Assembly: GCA_017881545.1 (NCBI GenBank)
Contig: JADGQU010000130.1
Span: 1 to 6,614 of the forward strand
DNA length: 6,614 nt
Reading direction: 5' to 3'
From: Gemmatimonadaceae bacterium
Lineage (GTDB): Bacteria; Gemmatimonadota; Gemmatimonadetes; Gemmatimonadales; Gemmatimonadaceae
Positions 1 to 6,614 of the stretch are shown piece after piece. The notes under the pieces are model-generated. The model worked only from the letters and a program-made list of their open reading frames with translations. It made no database searches and had not been told where the DNA came from. The position numbers and the translations under genes are program-made. Each line of letters starts with the position of its first letter. Positions within the stretch are counted from its first letter, which is position 1.

Positions 1-1036
1 TCCTGGAGCATCTCGATGAGGATGACTCCAACCGCGAAGACGTGCAGGAGATAGCCGCGGCAGCCGACCGTGCGGCGTCTCTCACGAGGCAGCTCCTCAC
101 ATTCAGCCGGCAACAGGTGATGCAACCCCGGGTGATGAGCATCAACGACGTTGTCGGCGACCTCCAGAACATGCTTCGCCGGCTCATCGGAGAAGATATC
201 GAGCTACGGACATTTCTCGATCCTGGCATTGCCGCGATCAACGCCGATCCAGGCCAGCTCGAACAAGTGTTGATCAACCTCGTCGTGAACGCGCGCGATG
301 CGATGCCCGCTGGAGGTCGCATCAGCATTCGCACATCGGCGGCCGAGCTCTCCGCTGAATCCGGGTCGGGTACGCTGCATCCGCCCGATGGGGAATTCGT
401 GATGCTGGCGGTCAGTGACACGGGAACCGGAATGACGCGCGAGGTCCAGCAACGATTGTTCGAGCCGTTCTTCACCACGAAAAAGCTTGGGCGCGGCACC
501 GGGCTCGGGCTCTCGACGGTCTACGGAATCGTCAAACAGTCGGGTGGTGAGGTACACGTGTACTCAGAAATCGGTCAGGGAAGCACGTTCAAGGTATTCT
601 TCCCACGCGTCACCGCCGATGCCGAGGAGCGGCCCGCCGACATCAAACCGAAGGAAGTCCCGCAGGGATCCGAGACGCTACTGGTAGTGGAAGACGACTC
701 CAGTTTGCGCGGCCTGGTCGAGCGCGTGCTGAAGAACTGCGGCTACACTGTGTACGCCGCGGACGGCGGCGTCGAAGCGCTGGCGATCGCGCGCAATCCG
801 GAGCTGCTCATCGATGCAGTGATAACTGATGTCGTGATGCCCGGCATGAATGGAAGGGAGCTCGTGGAAAAGCTTGTCAGGGCGCGTCCCGAGCTGGGGT
901 CTCTCCTCATGTCCGGCTACACCGACGACGACGTCCTTCGGCGCGGGGTGCTGCAGGGCGAGACTGCGTTTCTCCAGAAGCCCTTTACACCCGAGCAGCT
1001 CGCGAGAAAAGTGCGTGCTGTGCTCGACCGGGTCGC

Positions 1037-1040
<4 letters not shown>
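1..1040 (+). CDS. Hybrid sensor histidine kinase, C-terminal part (5' end outside window)
   Basis: The frame is open from nt 3 with no start or upstream stop, so 345 C-terminal residues are visible. The GTG at nt 42 is internal. Visible order: the end of the HisKA dimerisation helices (about residues 1-40, ending LTRQLLTFSRQQ; the phospho-accepting His is upstream of the window); HATPase_c (about 75-205) with N-box (LINLVVNARDAM), G1 box (DTGTGM), F box (FEPFFTTK) and G2 box (GTGLGLS); then a receiver domain (about 220-340). The receiver has the acidic pair EDD, the phospho-acceptor Asp of TDVVMPGMNG (codon 828-830), the Ser of MSGYTDDD and the Lys of LQKPF, so all key residues are present. 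This is the usual layout of PAS-type hybrid kinases: ATP-driven autophosphorylation, then His-to-Asp transfer to the attached receiver. No output domain follows, so a further phosphotransfer partner is expected. The gene ends convergently on the next gene with a 4-nt overlap. Confidence 0.93.
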
Positions 1041-2794
<1,754 letters not shown>

Positions 2795-2799
2795 TCCCG

Positions 2800-4365
2800 C
2801 TATTTGCCTCGCCTCGCCTTGGCCACCTTTGGCACCCTGGTTCGCGGGGTGGGCTCACTCTTCACCGGCTTCTGCTCGGGAGACGCGCCGTTCACCTTTG
2901 AGCGCAAAGTGGGCGACCCGCCAAGGATTCCATCGTATTCCGTAAGGGTCGAACCAACGACGATTCCATTGGCCGTGACCTTGTACATCCTGAATTCATG
3001 GCTGTGGTTGCTGCCACGCATTTTGACCACCGCCATCACTCGCCGAAGCTCTCCCTCAATTTCAACATATCTCTGTACGATGATCACGTCGGTGATGAAG
3101 GAAACCATTTCAGTCGTGAAGCGCGCCTCGGCGAATGCCTCGGCGACTTCCGCGGTCATGAATACCGTAACCCCGGTTGCAGTCAACGTCCCAACCAGGC
3201 GATACAGCGACTCGCGGAAGTCCTCGCGGAACGTCGGGGCGAGGGCGACCTCGAACCCCGACAGCGAGTCGATGACGACGCGCTTAGCGCCGAGCCGATC
3301 CACCGCCTCGAGAATCGAAAAGAGGGCCTCGTCTACTGAGAGGTCCAGGGGGCGGAGGTAGATCAGCGCCAACTTCCCCGCATCGATCATCTTTCCCACT
3401 TCCGGGTTTCGGATGTTGGCACGGCGAAGGTACTCCTCCGGATACTCCTCGAATACCGCGATTACTCCGGTCTCTCCATTCGCCAATCCCGCGGACATGA
3501 ATTGCGTGGCGATCGTCGATTTGCCGCTGCCGGCGGGGCCGGTGAGCATCACCGCGGCGCCGGCAATGATTCCGCCGTCGAGCATTTCATCCATTCCCGC
3601 CACACCCGTGGAAAGTCGGTCACGCTTCTGCGGTATCGCCCGTTTGCTCGTCTGCTCTGGAATGCGGGGGAAGATCTGAAGCCCGTTGTCTGTTATCCGG
3701 AACGTGTGCAATCCTGGCATGGGTGCCCGCCCGCGGATCTTCACCACCTGAAGCTTTCGAACAACGGAATTCCTGTCAGTTGCCTGCGAGAGCCAGAGCA
3801 GACCATCCGCCACCGTAAAGACGGGGTTTCGTTGCTCCTCTTCGGCGTATTCTCCGAGGAGGAAGGAGGTTACTTCCCAGGTGGTCAGGTGAAGGGCGAG
3901 ACGCTGAATGAAATGGTCGAGGTCGAACGATGACCCCCGCTCGGTGCTGCCATGCGGGCCGCCGATCGTCCGGAATGAATCGACGACGACGATTCCCGGT
4001 TTGGCGCGCTCGATCTCAGCGACGATCCGGTCCAGAACGTCACCGAGGTCCCGCTCCATGACCTCCGCGCTCAAATTGATGAACTGGATAGCAGAGCCGG
4101 CAAGCTTGGGATCGAAGAACCGGAACTGCCGCTGATATCGCAGCATCTTGATGGTCGGCTCGCCGAGCACGGTGAAATAAAGCGCCGGTCGCTCGACGGT
4201 AGCATTCGCGAACATGAACTGATGGGCGAGCGTAGTCTTCCCGGAGCCGGGTCCGCCTGCGATCAGATTGAATGAATATTCCGGCAACCCCCCGCCAAGC
4301 ACGGCGTCGAGGCCAGGTACTCCGCTGGGCATACTACGAATTTTTGCTCCCTCTTCTCTCTTCAC
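2800..4365 (-). CDS. KaiC-family double-domain ATPase
   Basis: 521 aa, close to cyanobacterial KaiC (519 aa) and with the same two RecA-like halves. First half (about 13-235): GVPGLDAVLGGGLP, Walker A GGPGSGKTT (Lys43), Walker B IVVVDS (Asp129). Second half (about 250-480): TGVAGMDEMLDGGI, Walker A GPAGSGKST (Lys282), Walker B VVIDS (Asp366). The second half keeps the Glu pair FEE (305-307); the matching site of the first half reads VLGEP (66-70), so the usual EE is absent. Around the KaiC phosphosites it reads VSFITD, keeping a Ser (422) where KaiC has S431 but Phe (423) where it has T432. The KaiC-like C-terminal stretch GGSPT is present, followed by a Lys/Arg/Pro-rich tail (about 499-521). 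GTG start chosen: it overlaps the upstream stop (GTGA) and has an AGGAGG 8 nt ahead; a later ATG (codon 12) is less likely. No kaiA or kaiB is nearby, so circadian function is not implied. Probably an ATP-dependent signalling partner of the downstream kinase. Confidence 0.92.
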   Translation of the reverse strand: MKREEGAKIRSMPSGVPGLDAVLGGGLPEYSFNLIAGGPGSGKTTLAHQFMFANATVERPALYFTVLGEPTIKMLRYQRQFRFFDPKLAGSAIQFINLSAEVMERDLGDVLDRIVAEIERAKPGIVVVDSFRTIGGPHGSTERGSSFDLDHFIQRLALHLTTWEVTSFLLGEYAEEEQRNPVFTVADGLLWLSQATDRNSVVRKLQVVKIRGRAPMPGLHTFRITDNGLQIFPRIPEQTSKRAIPQKRDRLSTGVAGMDEMLDGGIIAGAAVMLTGPAGSGKSTIATQFMSAGLANGETGVIAVFEEYPEEYLRRANIRNPEVGKMIDAGKLALIYLRPLDLSVDEALFSILEAVDRLGAKRVVIDSLSGFEVALAPTFREDFRESLYRLVGTLTATGVTVFMTAEVAEAFAEARFTTEMVSFITDVIIVQRYVEIEGELRRVMAVVKMRGSNHSHEFRMYKVTANGIVVGSTLTEYDGILGGSPTLRSKVNGASPEQKPVKSEPTPRTRVPKVAKARRGK

Positions 4366-4835
4366 GCCTCCTCCCTCCTGTTATCGGAAGACGCGCCGTC
4401 GGGTTCGGATACCAAGCTTCGCTCAATCAGTTTCATTGCCATGTCGTCTCCGATGAGTCTGCCGAGAAGCTCGACCAGACGGGCGAGCATCGATTCGAGT
4501 GCGTCGGCGGTCGTGGAGTCTCCGTGCGCCATTATGGCTTCCGCGACTCCATCGATGTAGGGCTCGGACCGCGGCTGGAGATGAATCTGTGCCAGCGCGG
4601 GGTACTCGTCTCGCGCTTGCGCGAGAGCACGTGTAAAGAGCGCGTGACAGCCGTCGGGCCCAACCCACCGCGAGAGCTCCTGGTAGAGATGGTCACACGA
4701 CGCGGCGGCGGCGCGCGCGGAAATGTCGTCTCCTGATCCAGTGCTGCGACTGTGGATCAGGCGGCGCGCGATTTGTCGCGCCGGAGCCCGGTCATCCGAC
4801 GACGTGTCCTTACCCTTGTCGGCTCTACTCTTCAT
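4362..4835 (-). CDS. Small, probably helical orphan protein, first gene of the KaiC-kinase operon
   Basis: 157 aa from the ATG at 4835. The same frame extends to a TTG at 4880 (172 aa), but neither start has a clear ribosome site; I prefer the ATG because the extra N-terminus is low-complexity Ser/Thr/Arg. The function is not recognised. After a polar, charged N-terminus, the body looks mostly alpha-helical: ARQIARRLIHSR, an Ala-rich helix leading to CDHLYQELSRWVGPDGCHALFTRAL, and a late Leu-rich amphipathic stretch (MLARLVELLGRLIGDDMAMKLI). The VGPDGCHALFTRAL segment looks like a family signature, and I have an impression of similar small proteins near sensor kinases elsewhere, not verified. 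No transmembrane segment or signal peptide is evident. The stop overlaps the kaiC-like start by 4 nt, and its last codons (RREEA) also form the ribosome site of that gene, so the two are translationally coupled. A regulator or adaptor of the ATPase-kinase pair is a reasonable guess only. Confidence 0.78.
   Translation of the reverse strand: MKSRADKGKDTSSDDRAPARQIARRLIHSRSTGSGDDISARAAAASCDHLYQELSRWVGPDGCHALFTRALAQARDEYPALAQIHLQPRSEPYIDGVAEAIMAHGDSTTADALESMLARLVELLGRLIGDDMAMKLIERSLVSEPDGASSDNRREEA
4367..4379 (-). promoter_or_regulatory. Tandem Shine-Dalgarno for the KaiC-like gene
   Basis: On the minus strand two AGGAGG copies (4374-4379 and 4367-4372) precede the GTG start at 4365, with gaps of 8 nt and 1 nt. 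The distal copy has the right spacing. This strong site lies within the last codons of the upstream gene and decides the GTG start over the internal ATG 33 nt downstream. Confidence 0.75.
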
Positions 4836-4931
4836 AGAAGCACGCGCCGAGGATCCCCCGCTCGTGCGGGTCAATGGCAAGTACCGCTGGGAATCGAGAG
4901 CATGCGGGATCGGTGTTCAGTCACGGAGATA

Positions 4932-4961
4932 AAAATATCGCGCGGATACCCGATTATTCAA
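4932..4961 (-). promoter_or_regulatory. Candidate sigma70-type promoter for the KaiC-kinase operon
   Basis: Reading the minus strand, TTGAAT (4956-4961) is separated by 18 nt from TATTTT (4932-4937) in an unusually AT-rich patch of this GC-rich window. Transcription would start around 4925, giving a leader of roughly 90 nt to the ATG at 4835, or about 45 nt to the TTG at 4880. Match quality is moderate and promoter consensus in this organism is unknown. Confidence 0.35.
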
Positions 4962-5016
4962 CGGTCTGGGCGAATCCGGGGGTGCCTAAGGGGTGATGGC
5001 GACCTTGAGAACCCCG

Positions 5017-5032
5017 TCGCGCTAATGCGCGA
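5017..5032. other. GC-rich hairpin after the 78-aa gene
   Basis: Perfect 6-bp arms TCGCGC / GCGCGA enclose a 4-nt loop (TAAT). It lies 26 nt beyond the stop of the minus-strand small gene (5059). It could end that transcript before the KaiC operon promoter, but no T tract follows on either strand, so it is not a classical intrinsic terminator. Confidence 0.35.
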
Positions 5033-5058
5033 ACAGATCCTCGAGCGGCATCGTCAGC

Positions 5059-5295
5059 TCAGCAAGGGCGCAGCCGGCTCCCGCAAACGCGTTCACCCCT
5101 GAGCTGCTCGCGAGTCATGTCCGTGACGAGCGTCTCGAAATCTCCGCTCGAAAAGTTCGCGCACACATACTTCAAGCGGCGCGTCAGATCCTGCTTTACC
5201 GATTCTTCTCTGTTCGCAAGGCTCTCGCGACTGGAGTCGCGCGAGCCCTCGACACCGACGGCGCGAATTTGATTCCTACTTTTTGAAATTGGCAT
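5059..5295 (-). CDS. Small orphan protein, 78 aa
   Basis: ATG start with a GAGG 5 nt upstream (5301-5304), a good ribosome site, which together with a protein-like core supports a real gene. The N-terminal third is polar and Ser/Arg-rich. The core (about 30-67) reads like an amphipathic, helical domain: VKQDLTRRLKYVC, then a turn ANFSSGDFETLV, then TDMTREQLRGE. It ends in a short tail with two further cysteines (RVCGSRLRPC). The pattern 'RL..VC..F....F..LV..M' resembles small uncharacterised proteins I associate with Gemmatimonadota, but I cannot verify this. No known domain, signal peptide or membrane segment is visible. It points the same way as the KaiC operon but is over 200 nt from it, with a hairpin between, so it is probably a separate transcript. 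Function unknown. Confidence 0.58.
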   Translation of the reverse strand: MPISKSRNQIRAVGVEGSRDSSRESLANREESVKQDLTRRLKYVCANFSSGDFETLVTDMTREQLRGERVCGSRLRPC

Positions 5296-5394
5296 TGTTG
5301 CCTCGTATAACTGCGGGGACGCCGTCTGGGCGCCGAGGCAGAAGGGTGGAACTGTTCAGGGGTACTGGTCTTGCCTAATGGAGGCACGACAGTG

Positions 5395-5496
5395 ATGCGT
5401 ACAATGAGCAAGGACGCAGCCAAACTCGGGGCTCGCCGGAAACAACCTCAACCATCACGCGAATCCCCTTATCGAAAAACAACCACTTACATTTAA
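5395..5496 (+). CDS. Possible very small basic protein, 33 aa (doubtful)
   Basis: An ATG-to-TAA frame in the intergenic region, with GAGG (5381-5384) 10 nt upstream, or 7 nt before an in-frame GTG at 5392. The product is rich in Lys, Arg, Gln and Ser (for example AKLGARRKQPQPSRESPYRK) with no hydrophobic core. It is listed because the ribosome site is reasonable. It may equally be chance, and the downstream promoter-like patch overlaps its end. Confidence 0.18.
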   Translation: MRTMSKDAAKLGARRKQPQPSRESPYRKTTTYI

Positions 5497-5497
5497 T
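5469..5497 (+). promoter_or_regulatory. Weak candidate promoter for the plus-strand sensor unit
   Basis: TTTAAT (5492-5497) differs from TATAAT at one position, and TTATCG (5469-5474) sits 17 nt upstream, matching TTGACA at only three positions. The site lies in the most AT-rich part of the intergenic region. The leader to the start at 5621 would be about 115 nt and would contain the 5518-5548 hairpin. Confidence 0.28.
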
Positions 5498-5517
5498 CGA
5501 AGGTTCATCAAGTGATC

Positions 5518-5548
5518 ATGTGCGGGAGTTTCACACCAGCCCGCACGT
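5518..5548 (+). other. Hairpin in the leader of the 138-aa gene
   Basis: ATGTGCGGG (5518-5526) can pair with CCCGCACGT (5540-5548), giving 9 pairs including one G-U and a 13-nt loop. It lies 72 nt upstream of the ATG at 5621, within the predicted leader. It could be a leader structure or an operator-like inverted repeat (GTGCGGG/CCCGCAC is perfect over 7 bp). No T tract follows, so termination is unlikely. Confidence 0.35.
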
Positions 5549-5620
5549 CCGATCTGCCCCGATCGCGAGGCAGTATCCCGGCGCTTCTGGCGACGCCCTA
5601 CCTCCGCCAAGGCGCTCCTC

Positions 5621-6037
5621 ATGAATGATTCACCAACTGGTGCAGTCGAGCTACCGGACGAATTCGTCGCCGCCGACGCTGCAGACGTATCCGCTTTCTC
5701 GAACGCGCTACGCCTCTCCGTGCGAGCCAAAGTAGCGGCAGACCAGAGTCGCGGATTATCACTATCAGAGATAGTCGTTCAGGTGCGCGAAATGGTGCGG
5801 CTCGCGGAGGAAGATCCTCACAATCCAAACCGCTTTCCGTCCCGTGAATTCAGAGCGATCTCGCGGCAAGCAGTTGCATGGTGCGTCGAGTCGTATCGGC
5901 CGCTTGTCTTTGCCGCGCGGAACATTCCGGCCGATCCTCTGAAGGCTCCGGGGTCGCTAACGCCTGTCCGCACTCCCGGCCGAGTCCCCGCGATTCGCTT
6001 TCCGGCGTCGCCACCAACCTATCGAGGACTGCCATGA
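5621..6037 (+). CDS. Conserved-looking orphan protein, 138 aa
   Basis: ATG start with a weak AAGG 8 nt upstream (5609-5612). No known enzyme motif is recognised. The central part (about 33-97) looks like a compact folded domain: RLSVRAKVAADQSRG, LSLSEIVVQVREMVRLAEED, then FPSREFRAISRQAVAWCVE and SYRPLVF. This charged-hydrophobic pattern predicts several helices, and I believe it recurs in small uncharacterised proteins beside sensor kinases, unverified. The N-terminus is acidic and the last 35 or so residues are Pro/Arg-rich and probably disordered. There is no signal peptide or membrane segment. The stop overlaps the next start (ATGA), so it is translationally coupled to the CxxC protein and likely co-transcribed with the PAS sensor. 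A signalling accessory is a guess from context. Confidence 0.8.
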   Translation: MNDSPTGAVELPDEFVAADAADVSAFSNALRLSVRAKVAADQSRGLSLSEIVVQVREMVRLAEEDPHNPNRFPSREFRAISRQAVAWCVESYRPLVFAARNIPADPLKAPGSLTPVRTPGRVPAIRFPASPPTYRGLP

Positions 6038-6342
6038 GCAACTACAAGGGAATTTCCGCGGACGAGAAACACAGGATCGTCGCGGCCCTGAAATCGCGCG
6101 GCGCGGGAAGCTGCCCGCGCTGCCGTGACAGCCAATGGACGGTGAGTGAGTACTCGCGGATCGAAGTGCAGGCGACGATGGAACGCGACACGACCGAGAG
6201 AACGACCATTCCCGCGGTCATGATCGTGTGCGAGCACTGTGGCTTCATTTCGCAGCACGCGCTCCAGCCGCTCGGCGTTTGGCCGCACGCTGATGCAATC
6301 CACGACAAGCCACCGCAACACGCCAACGCGTCAACACGTTGA
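6034..6342 (+). CDS. Small zinc ribbon-like protein, 102 aa
   Basis: The start is set at the ATG at 6034, which overlaps the previous stop in ATGA and has GAGGA (6024-6028) 5 nt upstream; the open frame further 5' is antisense or shadow sequence. Two CxxC pairs, CPRC (Cys27, Cys30) and CEHC (Cys66, Cys69), are 35 residues apart, a zinc ribbon arrangement. The first pair is followed by RDSQWTV and the second is set in PAVMIVCEHCGFISQ, both typical of short zinc ribbon proteins of unknown function. The N-terminus (ADEKHRIVAALKSR) looks helical; the C-terminal tail is His/Pro-rich. Binding of one structural Zn is likely. DNA, RNA or protein binding cannot be decided. It lies in an operon between the 138-aa orphan and a PAS sensor. 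Confidence 0.82.
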   Translation: MSNYKGISADEKHRIVAALKSRGAGSCPRCRDSQWTVSEYSRIEVQATMERDTTERTTIPAVMIVCEHCGFISQHALQPLGVWPHADAIHDKPPQHANASTR

Positions 6343-6345
6343 CGC
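6328..6345. repeat. 18-bp near-perfect palindrome before the PAS gene
   Basis: GCGTCAAC and GTTGACGC are perfect 8-bp inverted arms around a 2-nt centre (AC). It covers the last codons and stop of the zinc ribbon-like gene and ends just before the ribosome site of the PAS gene (AGGA, 6348-6351). The size and symmetry suit a dimeric DNA-binding regulator; as RNA it would form a 7-bp stem with a CACG tetraloop. No T tract follows. Confidence 0.6.
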
Positions 6346-6358
6346 TCAGGAAACCGTC

Positions 6359-6614
6359 ATGACGACCAAAGGAAAACCACTCATTGATCGCCGCACTCCC
6401 CAGTCAGCCGGCGTGACTGCGGGCGTTGGACACACGGACGCTCTGCTCACAACCGGCGCTCTGCAAAGCGCGATCTTCAACAGCGCGAACTTCTCGAGCA
6501 TTGCCACCGACGCCAGTGGCGTCATTCAGATCTTCAACGTGGGTGCCGAGCGCATGCTCGGCTACACAGCCGCCGAGGTGATGAACAAGATCACTCCCGC
6601 TGATATTTCTGATC
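6359..6614 (+). CDS. PAS-domain sensor protein, N-terminal part (cut by window end)
   Basis: ATG at 6359 with AGGA (6348-6351) 7 nt upstream, 16 nt after the zinc ribbon-like stop. 85 complete codons are visible with no stop. After a polar N-terminus of about 35 residues, a PAS domain begins: ALQSAIFNSANFSSIATDAS, then GVIQIFNVGAERMLGYTAAE and VMNKITPADISD. This is a strikingly standard PAS version that I know from many bacterial multidomain histidine kinases and cyclic-di-GMP enzymes, where it often occurs in tandem. The output domain is outside the window, so kinase, diguanylate cyclase or another output cannot be chosen; a sensor histidine kinase is likeliest given the neighbourhood. No N-terminal membrane segment is present, so it looks cytoplasmic. 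It is probably co-transcribed with the two small genes upstream. Confidence 0.88.
   Translation, partial: MTTKGKPLIDRRTPQSAGVTAGVGHTDALLTTGALQSAIFNSANFSSIATDASGVIQIFNVGAERMLGYTAAEVMNKITPADISD

Larger units (their letters stand above)
5296..5620. other. Intergenic region between divergent small genes
   Basis: This 325-nt stretch separates the minus-strand 78-aa gene from the plus-strand unit starting at 5621 and must hold both promoters. It contains a ribosome-site-like GAGG at 5301-5304 (minus), a possible 33-codon ORF at 5395-5496 (plus), an AT-richer patch around 5471-5500 with a -10-like TTTAAT, and a hairpin at 5518-5548. Nothing else recognisable is present, and no convincing long ORF exists on either strand. 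Confidence 0.6.

Noticed and set aside
2804..3361. Plus-strand open frame of 185 codons opposite the KaiC-like gene
   Set aside because: It is the mirror of conserved ATPase sequence, has no ribosome site of note and reads as low-complexity Arg/Ser/Thr.
2800..4365. Naming the ATPase kaiC and calling the locus a circadian clock
   Set aside because: KaiC-family ATPases occur widely without clocks. kaiA and kaiB are absent here, and the phosphosite pair is incomplete, so only family membership is claimed.
4752..5102. Plus-strand 116-codon frame across the KaiC operon leader
   Set aside because: The product is Arg-rich without a fold-like pattern, overlaps the orphan gene antisense and has no ribosome site.
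5518..5628. Short plus-strand frame beginning MCGSFTPART, faintly like the MCGRFT start of SRAP (YedK) proteins
   Set aside because: Only 36 codons with no further SRAP similarity and no good ribosome site. The catalytic Cys2 context alone can arise by chance, and the stretch is explained as a hairpin arm.
5455..5730. Minus-strand 91-codon frame overlapping the start of the 138-aa gene
   Set aside because: It opposes a better-supported gene, and its sequence is a Ser/Ala/Arg-rich shadow.

Overview
The window is a GC-rich, densely packed stretch of bacterial chromosome made mostly of sensory signalling genes. Large soluble PAS/GAF kinases, a double-domain KaiC-like ATPase and tiny conserved orphan proteins suggest a soil or environmental bacterium. 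Gemmatimonadota is my best guess, but only from remembered resemblance of the small proteins; nothing here (no rRNA, no marker gene) proves it. No tRNA, rRNA, CRISPR array, transposase or integrase was seen.

Layout. (1) Nt 1-1040, plus strand: the C-terminal part of a hybrid sensor histidine kinase (end of the dimerisation helices, HATPase_c, receiver); its N-terminus lies outside the window. (2) Nt 1037-4835, minus strand: a tight three-gene unit read right to left. It consists of a small, probably helical orphan protein, a two-domain KaiC-family ATPase, and a soluble PAS-GAF histidine kinase. The first two genes overlap by 4 nt (GTGA) and the last two are 5 nt apart, so they are almost certainly co-transcribed. 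The kinase ends convergently against the hybrid kinase, the two stop codons sharing one CTAG. (3) Nt 4836-5620: mostly non-coding, holding a small minus-strand gene (78 aa), two hairpins and weak promoter-like sites. (4) Nt 5621-6614, plus strand: a second unit with a 138-aa conserved-looking orphan, a 102-aa protein with two CxxC pairs (zinc ribbon-like), and the start of a PAS-domain sensor protein cut off by the window end. An 18-bp near-perfect palindrome sits at the junction with the PAS gene.

How the genes may work together. The most interesting unit is the KaiC-histidine kinase operon. In cyanobacteria KaiC talks to the kinase SasA; here a KaiC relative lacking adjacent kaiA and kaiB is directly co-encoded with a cytoplasmic kinase and an unknown small protein. 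The first ATPase domain has lost the usual Glu-Glu pair while the second keeps it, and only one of the two classical phospho-residues is retained. The kinase has no receiver and no response regulator is adjacent, so its target is unknown; the receiver of the convergent hybrid kinase is one possible partner, by inference only. The plus-strand unit looks like another sensor operon whose small upstream proteins may be accessories of the PAS protein.
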